A stretch of 64,000 nt of DNA from Anaerolineae bacterium (lineage in GTDB: Bacteria; Chloroflexota; Anaerolineae; 4572-78; J111): positions 124,001 through 188,000 of the forward strand of contig JAHDWA010000002.1 of assembly GCA_023382535.1 (NCBI GenBank), written 5' to 3'. How positions within the stretch are numbered: position 1 is the stretch's first letter; the number at the start of each line of letters is the position of its first letter. The notes below the pieces were generated by a model. It saw only the letters and a list, made by a program, of their open reading frames with translations. It made no database searches and had not been told where the DNA came from. Position numbers and translations under genes: made by a program. Positions 16,314 through 24,492 of this stretch are shown one piece after another.

Positions 16314-16379
16314 GTTATATCACACCCAGCGGTGGGAATCAGTAAAGTTCTGGTCAAGGGGGCATAAAAAGCACGTAAA
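16314..16379 (-). promoter_or_regulatory. Four-repeat flagellar operator and promoter of the fliR operon
   Basis: On the minus strand: TTTAC (16379-16375), TTTAT (16368-16364), TTGAC (16357-16353), TTTAC followed by TG (16346-16340), each start 11 bp from the next. Then come 18 nt and GATATAAC, giving the extended -10 TGA-TATAAC (16319-16314). The leader to fliR is about 30 nt. It probably drives fliR through flgG, since no other strong promoter is seen in that operon. Confidence 0.78.
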
Positions 16380-16405
16380 GACGGGCGATTTTAGCCGTTC
16401 AGAGG

Positions 16406-16432
16406 TAAAGCCTGGCTCCAAAGTGCCGAAAC
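16406..16432 (+). promoter_or_regulatory. Probable sigma-28 promoter of the HD-GYP block
   Basis: TAAAGCCT, 11 nt, GCCGAAAC. This matches the FliA consensus in the conserved cores TAAAG and GCCGA-A with exact spacing. It sits back to back with the fliR operator and about 170 bp before the HD-GYP gene, implying a leader of about 165 nt. The stretch 16433-16603 holds no convincing gene. Near-consensus only, hence moderate confidence. Confidence 0.6.
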
Positions 16433-16603
16433 AAATAAAGGCAATGGATCTAACTCAAGCTAAAATCTGCGGATTCTTCGATATGGCCTTCGGCCAATTC
16501 AGGAGGCCACGGATTGGCTATCGCATTCTGAGTAGCGCAACGTGCGTATTGAAGGATACCTCTGCTGAATAGTTGCTCGTTTCCAAAAATTTTGAGATAA
16601 GTG

Positions 16604-17785
16604 ATGCTTAGACTTCCGACCGAAATGCTCCAACCCGGGATGATCCTAGCCAAGCCAGTTATTAATGAACGCGGTCAGGTATTGCTGCGTCACAACGTTC
16701 CGTTAACACCTGATTATATTAACGTTCTCAAACGTAAAGGCTTCGCCAGTGTTTTCGTCAAAGATAGAGATACTGAAGACATTGTGGCCGAGGATGTTCT
16801 GTCGCAAGAGATTCGTCAAACTGCCCAGGCTGCACTGGTCCAGGTTTTTGACTTTGTACAGCAAGTCTCGGCCGATTTCAACCAGACTAATGGCAAAACA
16901 GTCATCGCCGGCCTCGGTGATGCAACGGTTACCAATGCCTTACGCAGCCATGACGGTTTTAAACAACTTGAGCAAATGGTTGTGACTATCCTGGATAACC
17001 TTCTGGACACAAACTTGCTCAACAGTATTACCCAAATTCGAAATCATAACGATGTCCTCTTTAGCCACTCGATCAATGTGACGGCCACAGCGCTGATGAT
17101 TGGCAAGAGGCTTCACCTCAACCGGCGCGATCTCGAACAATTAGGCGCGGGTTGTATGCTCCACGATATTGGCAAGGTTTTTCTGGATCAAACTGCAACG
17201 ACCGGCCCGTCAACGACTCTGGCTCAACGACATTCTTTGCTGCGGGAACATCCCCGGTTAGGTTATGAACTGCTCCGGACCCGCAACCCTGACGCGGTGC
17301 TGGTCAACCACGTAGCTCTGGAACATCATGAACGCCAGGACGGTTTGGGCTACCCTCGTAATCTACGCGGCACTAACAAAATTGATCGCCCCATGCAAGA
17401 CGCTCAAAACATCAAGCTCATAGCCGAAATTGCCGCCGTAGCCGATGTCTATGACATGCTCAACACGCACCGGCCCAATCGCCCCGCCCTTACCCCCCCG
17501 CAAATTTCCGACACGATGCGCCGTATGACTGGAACATTCCTCAATCGTGAAATCACCGAACATTTCCTGTCTCTCTTGACTATACTGCCAGTTGGCCTGG
17601 GGGTCATCGTTCAAGGTGGGCGTTACGTCGGCTATAAGGGGGTCATCGTTAAAGTCAATCATAAACAACCCTACCGGCCCCTGATTCGTCTGCTTTACAA
17701 TTCTCAGGGAGGGCGGATTCTACCCATCGAGCTAGACCTGGCTCGCGAATTAAGTATGAGCGTGGAGGCCACCTTAGCTCTATGA
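16604..17785 (+). CDS. HD-GYP domain protein, probable c-di-GMP phosphodiesterase
   Basis: The HD-GYP core has all marker motifs: HSINVTATALMIGK, MLHDIGKVFLD (HD pair near 187-188), HPRLGYELLR, EHHERQDGLGYP (near 240-251), and ADVYDMLNTHRPNRPA. An N-terminal 130-aa DUF3391-like region precedes it, and a C-terminal beta module (VGYKGVIVKVNHKQPYRPLI) is typical of stand-alone HD-GYP enzymes. It should hydrolyse cyclic di-GMP, favouring motility. ATG 16604 is chosen over the adjacent GTG. Its stop overlaps the next start (ATGA). Confidence 0.9.
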   Translation: MLRLPTEMLQPGMILAKPVINERGQVLLRHNVPLTPDYINVLKRKGFASVFVKDRDTEDIVAEDVLSQEIRQTAQAALVQVFDFVQQVSADFNQTNGKTVIAGLGDATVTNALRSHDGFKQLEQMVVTILDNLLDTNLLNSITQIRNHNDVLFSHSINVTATALMIGKRLHLNRRDLEQLGAGCMLHDIGKVFLDQTATTGPSTTLAQRHSLLREHPRLGYELLRTRNPDAVLVNHVALEHHERQDGLGYPRNLRGTNKIDRPMQDAQNIKLIAEIAAVADVYDMLNTHRPNRPALTPPQISDTMRRMTGTFLNREITEHFLSLLTILPVGLGVIVQGGRYVGYKGVIVKVNHKQPYRPLIRLLYNSQGGRILPIELDLARELSMSVEATLAL

Positions 17786-20184
17786 CCGGCCCACTCCTCA
17801 TCTGCCCTGCGTGTAATAAATCACTCCCTTTCGGGGCTGCTTACTGCCCCCTTTGCGGCCAACGCCAGATCAACACCGCGCCACTGTCGCTGGGCGAGCG
17901 CAGACTCGTGACCATTTTGTTTGCCGACCTGGCCTCCTTTACCGCCGTAAGTGAGAATGCCGATCCGGAAGACGTGATTGACATGCTCAACCACGTTTTT
18001 ACCCGGCTGATGGCTGAGTGCGACCGTGAGGGCGGCTATTTGGATAAAACCGTGGGAGATCAACTCATGGTCCTTTTCGGTGCTCCCCGTGCCCACGAGG
18101 ATGACCCGGTTCGGGCGGTTCGGGCGGCTTTGGCCATGCAGGCAGCTATAGAGGAACTGGCGCCAGTCATGCGAGAAAAAGTGGGCGCTGCCTGCAAGTT
18201 AAATATCGGCATCCACACCGGCAGCGTTGTTTGGGGCCAGGCCGGTCCAGCCGGTAAAACTGCACCCACTGTTATCGGCGATGTGGTCAACCTGGCGGCT
18301 CGCTTGCAACAAGCCGCCAAGGACGGCCAAATTTACGTGTCGGAAGCTATCTATCTACGTACCCGGCGTATCTTTGAATTTAAGGTTCTTGATCCCATCA
18401 CGGTGAAAAACAAGACGGGGACAATTCCGATTTATTCTCCCCTTCACCTTCACCAGCGAATTACTACCGGCCAAGAATTAATTGAAACCCATATTCCCCT
18501 GGTCGAGCGGGACCATGAGCTGCAATCACTGCACACCTACTGGTCGCGGGCAATTGCCGGCGCTCCGCAGATCGTTCTCCTCCGGGGCGATGCCGGATTG
18601 GGCAAGAGCCGCCTTCTGACTGAGTTTGCCAATAGCCTGGACACCTATGCCATAGACAAGCAGCCCTTAGTTTTACATGCCAACTGTAAATCTGTCTCTC
18701 ATGAGGACTATCATCCCCTGGCCGAACTGCTTTATCAACTTTTTGGCCTGACCCCGGAAGATACCAGCCTGATCTACCGGCGAAAGATAGAAGACCGGGC
18801 GCGCGTTTTGAGCATTAATGAGCCTGGTTTTGTGCCCCTGATGGGTTATCTCCTGGGCTGGTACCGAGATGATCCCCGTTTAACCGGTTTAGAAGCGAAC
18901 ATTGACGCCTCACTGCGGGACTATAGTATCGAAATGGCGGCGACTGTTTTGTTGAGGCAAGCAAGCCATCGCCCCTCTTTGCTGATTATTGATGATCTCC
19001 AGTGGGCTGGTTCCGAAACCCTGAGATGGCTGGCCCAACTGCATACGGCTATTGAAGCCATTCGCCGGGATGGCTTGCGGATTCCGTATCGCTTGTTGGT
19101 TCTGCTGGCCTCGCGGCCTCAAAGCGAGATCTTGGCCGAAATCCCGGCTGCCACCGCGACGCTGGTGCTCGCGCCGCTCAGCGACCTGGCCAACCGTGAC
19201 TTGATTGAACATCTGTTGCCCGGGCGCAGCCTGCCCCTGTCGCTGGTCGAGCAGTTGAGCCAGGAGTCCCAGGGTAACCCGCTCTACTTGGTCGAAGCGA
19301 CACGGAGTATCATTCAATCCAAGCAGTTGGTCCGGGAGAACGGAGCCTGGCGTTTCACCCGCCCCGATAAGCAGCTTGAATTGCCGCAGAGCATCGAGGG
19401 CTTGATCCTGGCGACCCTCGACGCGCTTGACCCGCTAACCCGAACTTTGCTGCAATACGCTGCGGTCATTGGTCCCCAGTTCAGCTATTCAATGCTGGCT
19501 GCTATCAGCCCGGTTGAGGACCTGGACAGCCGGTTAGCCGATTTGGAACAGCGGGGTCTTATAACGGCTCTGCCCGGCGAGGATGAAAACACGGCTCGCT
19601 CTTTTGCTTTTACCAATACGATGATGCGCAAAGTGGCCTACCGGAGCATTTTACGTAAAACACGTCAGGAGTTGCACAACCGTATTGCCCGGCAGGCTGA
19701 GGCTGAAATCGCCTCTGGTCAGGAGGATTTAAGGAGACTGGCTCATCACTTTGCTGCCGGCGGCGACCAAGAAAAACTGGTCGCTTACAATTGGTTAGTG
19801 GGTCAATGTGCGCTTGACGAGTTTAAATTTGAGGAGGCTTACCACCACTTGCAACTGGCCTGGACGACTCTGAAAGCCATTCCCAACCCCAGCGGTGATA
19901 TTTATCTGAATGTATCCAACGCTTTGGGAGATGCCGCTACTTTTAGCGGTAAATTTGCTGAAGCCGAGCTGGGTTATGAAGCAGTGAAAGAATGGGGTGA
20001 GGATAAAGCCGGCGAGTTGGCCTACCTCAATTACAAGTCAGGGCGTTTGCACTTCTACCAGGCTGATGTCGAAACAGCGCAGGCCTTTTATGCGCAAGCC
20101 TTAAATTTAGCCGTAGATAATCTCCCCCTGAAGGCCCAAATCGAGGCTGAAATGGCATTACTGAGCGATGGCCAGGATTTCTGA
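17782..20184 (+). CDS. Class III adenylate cyclase with AAA ATPase and TPR-like tail
   Basis: Layout: zinc ribbon (C8, C11, C22, C25), class III cyclase domain at about 38-210 (RRLVTILFADLASF with metal-binding Asp, GGYLDKTVGDQLMVLFGAP, NIGIHTGSVVWGQ), then an AAA/STAND-type ATPase with Walker A RGDAGLGKSRLL and Walker B LLIIDDLQWAG, then helical TPR-like repeats. Such proteins are abundant in Chloroflexota and often exceed 1,000 aa. This one stops at 800, so the repeat region is short. It is coupled to the HD-GYP gene by ATGA, linking cAMP and c-di-GMP signalling in one transcript. Confidence 0.88.
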   Translation: MTGPLLICPACNKSLPFGAAYCPLCGQRQINTAPLSLGERRLVTILFADLASFTAVSENADPEDVIDMLNHVFTRLMAECDREGGYLDKTVGDQLMVLFGAPRAHEDDPVRAVRAALAMQAAIEELAPVMREKVGAACKLNIGIHTGSVVWGQAGPAGKTAPTVIGDVVNLAARLQQAAKDGQIYVSEAIYLRTRRIFEFKVLDPITVKNKTGTIPIYSPLHLHQRITTGQELIETHIPLVERDHELQSLHTYWSRAIAGAPQIVLLRGDAGLGKSRLLTEFANSLDTYAIDKQPLVLHANCKSVSHEDYHPLAELLYQLFGLTPEDTSLIYRRKIEDRARVLSINEPGFVPLMGYLLGWYRDDPRLTGLEANIDASLRDYSIEMAATVLLRQASHRPSLLIIDDLQWAGSETLRWLAQLHTAIEAIRRDGLRIPYRLLVLLASRPQSEILAEIPAATATLVLAPLSDLANRDLIEHLLPGRSLPLSLVEQLSQESQGNPLYLVEATRSIIQSKQLVRENGAWRFTRPDKQLELPQSIEGLILATLDALDPLTRTLLQYAAVIGPQFSYSMLAAISPVEDLDSRLADLEQRGLITALPGEDENTARSFAFTNTMMRKVAYRSILRKTRQELHNRIARQAEAEIASGQEDLRRLAHHFAAGGDQEKLVAYNWLVGQCALDEFKFEEAYHHLQLAWTTLKAIPNPSGDIYLNVSNALGDAATFSGKFAEAELGYEAVKEWGEDKAGELAYLNYKSGRLHFYQADVETAQAFYAQALNLAVDNLPLKAQIEAEMALLSDGQDF

Positions 20185-20222
20185 TAACTGATTACTGAAA
20201 ACTATTTTTGGAGAAGTATAAA

Positions 20223-22142
20223 ATGACAATTGATTACCGCATGAAAATTTTGTTGGTCGAAGATTCCAACTTTGTGCGCCGGTCGGCCAAGAAAGGCTTA
20301 AATGGGCTGGGTTTCGAAAATGTTATTGAGGCCGAAGATGGCATTGAGGCTATCAAGAAGCTCCAGCAAGGGGAAAACATTGATATCATCGTCAGCGATT
20401 GGGTGATGCCCAACAAAGATGGTTACGAACTCCTGCTCTGGGTCCGGGCGAGTGAAAAATACCGGGAAGTTCCTTTTATTATGGCCACAGCCCGGGGTGA
20501 AAAGAAGCAGGTAACCAAAGCAATTGAGGCTGGCGTCACCGATTTTATTACCAAACCTTTCAGCGCAAATGAGCTGCTTGAACTCATCCAAAAGGTCTTT
20601 GAGGTGAAGGGTAAGCCGGAAAAGGTAACGGATCTCAAAGCGATGCAACCCCGTAAGACCGCAGCCGGAAAGTTACTTTTGAAAGTTTCTCACATTCAAA
20701 TCACCGACCATTTAGCCCTGGGAGTTTTAAAACATCTGATTACGACCGGCAAGTGTGAACCGCAATATTTTGAACTTGAAACCGTCTGTATGCCAAGCTG
20801 GAATCCCGTCCAACAGACCCTGGAAAAGGGTGAAGTGGATGCGGCCTTTATTTTAGCTCCGATTGCCATGGACCTTTTTGGTTTCGGTGTGCCGATTAAA
20901 TTGGTGCTGTTAGCCCACAAGAACGGCAGTATTTTTGTGCGGAAAAGAAGCGAAGACAACGGGAAATCTCTGGCTGAATTTTTCAGAAACAAAACCTTCT
21001 ACCTGCCTCACGAATTGTCTATCCACCACATGATCTCGCACATGTTTTTGCGCGGCCTCGGCCTGCGGCCGGGTTTTCGCGGCCAGGGGGACTTTGATAC
21101 CTTCTTTGAGGTAGTGCCGCCGATCAATATGCCGGAATATCTGGCTAAGAATCCCGACGCGGGGGGATATTTAGTGGCGGAACCGTTGGGCACAAAAGCC
21201 ATTGCCGAAGGCATTGCCGACCTCATGTTTCTTTCGGGCGAATTTTGGGAGAATCATCCCTGCTGTGTGGTGGCGCTGCGCGACGAGATTGTGCAACAGC
21301 ACCCGGAAGCGGTCCAGGAATTTGTCAGCATGCTGGTTCAGGCCGGGCAGTTTATTGAGCAAAGACCGGAGACGGCTGCGGCGATTGGCGTCCCATTTTT
21401 AGATCCTCACGGAAAATTGGGATTAAAGGAGTCGGTGCTGCGGGATGTGCTGAAGGAAGCTCAAGGGATCAAAACCAACGATTTGTTTCCGGTGATTGAA
21501 GATTTGGAGCGGATGCAGCGATACATGGTCAATGAAATCGGCATTGGCAGTCTGATTGATTTGCATAAATTTGTTGACACCCGCTTTGCCGAGGTCGCCT
21601 GCAAGAGCAGGACCGGTCGAACATCTGTGCTGCATGATGTTTCTGAAATTGTCGCAGCGCTGACAGGTCATCAAGCCAGCAGTCGTGGAGCTAAGGCCAA
21701 TTTGAATCTGGAAGGGAAATATCTCAGTTTTATGGTTGGAAACGGTGAATTCGCTTTTAATGTCACCGGAGTTAAGGAAATCACCGTGATGAAGCCGGTG
21801 ACGATTGTGCCCCATGCCCCAGCTTTTGTGCAAGGGGTCATTAATCTACGGGGCGAGATTGTGCCTATTGTTGATCTCGGCTGCCGGCTGGGTATGGCGG
21901 CAAGCGAGTACAACAAACGCGCCCGGATCATCATTGTGGAAGTTGCCACGAATAAAGGGTCTATTCCCGTGGGAATTGCGGTCAATTCGGTGTCGGATGT
22001 GATAGACATCCGGGCGAAAGAGATTGAAGAGGTTAGCGCAGTTGAAAAAAACCCGCGGGCAAGTTTTATTCTTGGCTACGCTAAGGCAAACGGAAAAATC
22101 AGAATCTTGCTTGATACGGCCCGTTTGTTTGGTGAAGTTTGA
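20223..22142 (+). CDS. CheY-solute-binding-CheW fusion protein
   Basis: Three domains in 639 aa. Residues 7-130: CheY-like receiver (ILLVEDSNF, phosphorylatable D59 in VSDWVMP, K111). Residues about 150-450: a cytoplasmic relative of NrtA/SsuA/NMT1 solute-binding proteins (LLKVSHIQITDHLALGVL, MPSWNPVQQTLEKGEVDAAF, then ENHPCCVVALRDEIVQQHPE). Residues about 500-639: CheW (LSFMVGNGEFAFNVTGVKEI, VQGVINLRGEIVPIVDL). No signal peptide is present, so ligand would bind in the cytosol and CheW could link it to a CheA array. ATG 20223 is chosen (GGAG 8-9 nt upstream). The next genes are a DUF169 protein and a desulfurase fusion. Confidence 0.87.
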   Translation: MTIDYRMKILLVEDSNFVRRSAKKGLNGLGFENVIEAEDGIEAIKKLQQGENIDIIVSDWVMPNKDGYELLLWVRASEKYREVPFIMATARGEKKQVTKAIEAGVTDFITKPFSANELLELIQKVFEVKGKPEKVTDLKAMQPRKTAAGKLLLKVSHIQITDHLALGVLKHLITTGKCEPQYFELETVCMPSWNPVQQTLEKGEVDAAFILAPIAMDLFGFGVPIKLVLLAHKNGSIFVRKRSEDNGKSLAEFFRNKTFYLPHELSIHHMISHMFLRGLGLRPGFRGQGDFDTFFEVVPPINMPEYLAKNPDAGGYLVAEPLGTKAIAEGIADLMFLSGEFWENHPCCVVALRDEIVQQHPEAVQEFVSMLVQAGQFIEQRPETAAAIGVPFLDPHGKLGLKESVLRDVLKEAQGIKTNDLFPVIEDLERMQRYMVNEIGIGSLIDLHKFVDTRFAEVACKSRTGRTSVLHDVSEIVAALTGHQASSRGAKANLNLEGKYLSFMVGNGEFAFNVTGVKEITVMKPVTIVPHAPAFVQGVINLRGEIVPIVDLGCRLGMAASEYNKRARIIIVEVATNKGSIPVGIAVNSVSDVIDIRAKEIEEVSAVEKNPRASFILGYAKANGKIRILLDTARLFGEV

Positions 22143-22173
22143 GAGGCCGTCCTGTTCCTGGAGGATTTGCAGT

Positions 22174-23046
22174 ATGACCACATTTACGCGGATGTACCAG
22201 CGGATGATGGCGGCAATGGAGCAAGAAAATCTTGAGATCCCCATAACCGCGGTAAAATTCTACCGGCTTGGTGAAGATATTCCCCGCCAGGTTTTGGATA
22301 ATCATCCCACGACCATCACCTTAACCAGTTGTCAGGCCAGCAAACAGGCTTCATTAGGAGATGCGGTCCTCTTGACTCTGGCTAACATCGGCTGCATTGC
22401 CGCTGCCGTTAGCCTGGGCCTGGTTGACGCCAACCAGGAAACCCCGCTTTGCGGGCCGCGGGTTTACACGGATCTCATGTACGATCAATCCGGTTTGGGT
22501 GATAGCTTTGAACCACCGACACCCAACGATTTCACCGAGGGGATCGTTTACGCCGCGCCTGAGGCGAACCGGCCTGAGTTCAACCTGTTTGGCAAAGAGG
22601 ACAGCGGGCGGTACAGGGATGTCAATACGGCCAAACAGGCGGTAGCCGGCATGCTGGCGATTCAGCCTCCCACTATGCAGGCAGTCTTCTTCTACTCCGT
22701 AGATTTTGTGGAACTTGATGTTATCCCTGATGTGGTGGTGCTGAGTGTCAGGCCCGTCGAGTTGACTCGCCTCATCCAGGGCTACCAGTATAACACCGGC
22801 AAAAGAGTCACTGCTAGTATGGGCGGGTTAAGGGCAGTCAGCTCTGACCTGATTGTGCGCCCTTATCTGACCCAGGATATTAACGTTTCTCCCTACTGTT
22901 TGGGAGCCAGGCTAATTGCCCAGTACGAAGCCAATCGTCTCGGGCTGGGGCTGCCCTTCAGACTGTTTGAAATTGTGGTGAAAGGTCTGGAGGACTCCCG
23001 AACCGGCTTCCCCTTCCCGCTTTATCCGGGGGCGGCTGAAAAATGA
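22174..23046 (+). CDS. DUF169 (COG2043) family protein
   Basis: The 290-aa protein fits the DUF169 pattern: TSCQASKQASLGD (C53), NIGCIAAAVSLGL (C74), a further cysteine at 93 (PLCGPR), and the late block MGGLRAVSSDLIVRPYLTQD. DUF169 proteins are uncharacterised, common in anaerobes, and keep these cysteines, which would suit metal, cluster or sulfur binding (inference). The start at 22174 has GGAGG 9 nt upstream. Its stop overlaps the next ATG (ATGA), so it is co-translated with the desulfurase fusion. Confidence 0.85.
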   Translation: MTTFTRMYQRMMAAMEQENLEIPITAVKFYRLGEDIPRQVLDNHPTTITLTSCQASKQASLGDAVLLTLANIGCIAAAVSLGLVDANQETPLCGPRVYTDLMYDQSGLGDSFEPPTPNDFTEGIVYAAPEANRPEFNLFGKEDSGRYRDVNTAKQAVAGMLAIQPPTMQAVFFYSVDFVELDVIPDVVVLSVRPVELTRLIQGYQYNTGKRVTASMGGLRAVSSDLIVRPYLTQDINVSPYCLGARLIAQYEANRLGLGLPFRLFEIVVKGLEDSRTGFPFPLYPGAAEK

Positions 23047-24470
23047 ATAATTTGGTCAGAACCTTGATTAATCGAATGTCCGCGATGACCGGTACGGTTC
23101 TAACTGACCATCATATGCGGATCCTCGAATATGCTCACATTTACTATGAGCAAAATAAAGTTGGACCTGTGTATCAGAATCTCAAAAGGAACACTGGGGC
23201 AAGCAAAGAAGAGATCGAGCGCTTATTTCCCCACGGCCTCAATTCCGTTTACACCTGGATAGGAATTCCCATTCATTCAACCAGCAGCTTGTGCAAACCG
23301 CTGGCAAGCGTAGCTGTGGCAGATTTCAGAGAGGTCTATCTCGATTATAATGCCACTACGCCACTGCGAGCGGAAATTGTTGACACGTTAGCCAGACACC
23401 TTGCCGCCCCCTCTGATTTTGGAAACCCTAGCAGCAGCACAAATCTGGGGAAAAAGGCGTATGATTTGATCTACAGAGCGCGCACCGAAATCGCCGAGTG
23501 TTTGCAGGTTAAGCCCGCGGAAATAGTTTTTACCGGCTCCGGTTCAGAAGCCAATAACCTGGCCTTGAAAGGCATTGCGTTTCAACATCTTGAAAAAAAA
23601 GGACACTTTATCAGCAGCAAGGTTGAGCATCCCTCCGTTTTACTCACCTTGAATTTTTTAGAGAAGATTGGTTTTGACGTCACTTATCTGGGGGTGAATA
23701 ACGAAGGCCGTGTTTTACCGCAGACAGTTCGAGACCACCTGCGGAAAGATACCCTTTTGGTGGCATTGATGGCCGCCAACAACGAGATAGGGGTGATCAA
23801 TCCTGTGGGTGAGATTGGCCAGATTTGCCGGGAAGCTGGCGTACCCTTGCTGGTAGATGCCATGCAGGCCTTTGGTAAAGTACCATTGCGACCAAAAGAA
23901 CTGGGTATTTCGATTCTGACGATGTCAGGGCATAAGATTTATGCCCCCAAGGGAGTCGGGGCGGCTTATGTTGACGAAAGCATCCCGCTCACTCCCCTCA
24001 TCCACGGGGGTGGTCAAGAGTTTGGTCTGCGTTCGGGCACGGAAAATGTCGGTTCAATTATGGCCTTTGGCCAGGCGGCTAAGTTGAGCCATCGGGAAAT
24101 GGACCGGGAAAACAGGCGCCTGCTCTCTTTAAGAGATTTTTTCCTCGCCGAGCTGCGAGCAATTGTTCCTGATTTTGCCGTGAACGGCTCGCTTGAAGGC
24201 CGCCTGGCCAATAACTTAAATATTGGGTTTCCGCATGTAGACAGCGGTTCGCTCCTGCTCAGTCTGAACCAGATCGGCGTTTACGTTTCGGCCGGCTCGG
24301 CCTGTAGCGCCGGCAGCAAAGAAGCATCTCACGTGATCAAGGCTTTGGGAGTTGATACCGACCGTTATGGTATCATTCGTTTCAGTTTTGGCCGGCAGAC
24401 CTCCAGAGAAGATTTGGAGTATCTGTTTAGATATTTGCCAGAAATTTTGTCCCAGTTATCACATCGTTAA
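23043..24470 (+). CDS. TusE/DsrC-like domain fused to group I cysteine desulfurase
   Basis: Residues 97-475 are a NifS/IscS-type desulfurase: VYLDYNATTPLR, GSGSEANNLALKG, PLP stacking H196 in KVEHPS, PLP lysine K298 in SGHKIY, and catalytic C421 in AGSACSAGSKEASHVIKALG (group I loop). Residues about 18-86 resemble TusE/DsrC sulfur carriers: LTDHHMRILEYAHIYYE, then LFPHGLNSVYTWIGIP, then C84. Relative to DsrC, the inner cysteine is replaced by Y70 and one C-terminal cysteine remains, as in TusE. A desulfurase joined to its own persulfide acceptor is inferred. It overlaps the DUF169 gene. Confidence 0.85.
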   Translation: MNNLVRTLINRMSAMTGTVLTDHHMRILEYAHIYYEQNKVGPVYQNLKRNTGASKEEIERLFPHGLNSVYTWIGIPIHSTSSLCKPLASVAVADFREVYLDYNATTPLRAEIVDTLARHLAAPSDFGNPSSSTNLGKKAYDLIYRARTEIAECLQVKPAEIVFTGSGSEANNLALKGIAFQHLEKKGHFISSKVEHPSVLLTLNFLEKIGFDVTYLGVNNEGRVLPQTVRDHLRKDTLLVALMAANNEIGVINPVGEIGQICREAGVPLLVDAMQAFGKVPLRPKELGISILTMSGHKIYAPKGVGAAYVDESIPLTPLIHGGGQEFGLRSGTENVGSIMAFGQAAKLSHREMDRENRRLLSLRDFFLAELRAIVPDFAVNGSLEGRLANNLNIGFPHVDSGSLLLSLNQIGVYVSAGSACSAGSKEASHVIKALGVDTDRYGIIRFSFGRQTSREDLEYLFRYLPEILSQLSHR

Positions 24471-24490
24471 CAGGCGGTATTTCCTGCCTG
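24471..24490. terminator. Short inverted repeat between convergent genes
   Basis: CAGGC and GCCTG flank a 10-nt loop immediately after the desulfurase stop and just before the convergent response-regulator stop. It could end transcripts from both sides, but there is no strong U-run. Confidence 0.4.
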
Positions 24491-24492
24491 CT

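Noticed and set aside
16376..16402. A second TAAAG...GCCG pair upstream of the HD-GYP promoter
   Set aside because: Spacing is 10 rather than 11, and the second box is poor. The TAAAG is part of the first repeat of the fliR operator on the other strand.
16444..16572. Small plus-strand reading frame before the HD-GYP gene
   Set aside because: No proper ribosome site, no recognisable features and it covers the presumed leader RNA.
16330..16603. Possible c-di-GMP riboswitch in the HD-GYP leader
   Set aside because: An AAAGCC string is present, but I cannot see the GNRA tetraloop and receptor or the two paired helices of either c-di-GMP class. A covariance search with the GEMM models would decide.
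22024..22173. Upstream extension of the DUF169 gene
   Set aside because: The first 50 codons overlap the CheW domain in another frame and lack family similarity. GGAGG 9 nt before ATG 22174 supports the shorter start.
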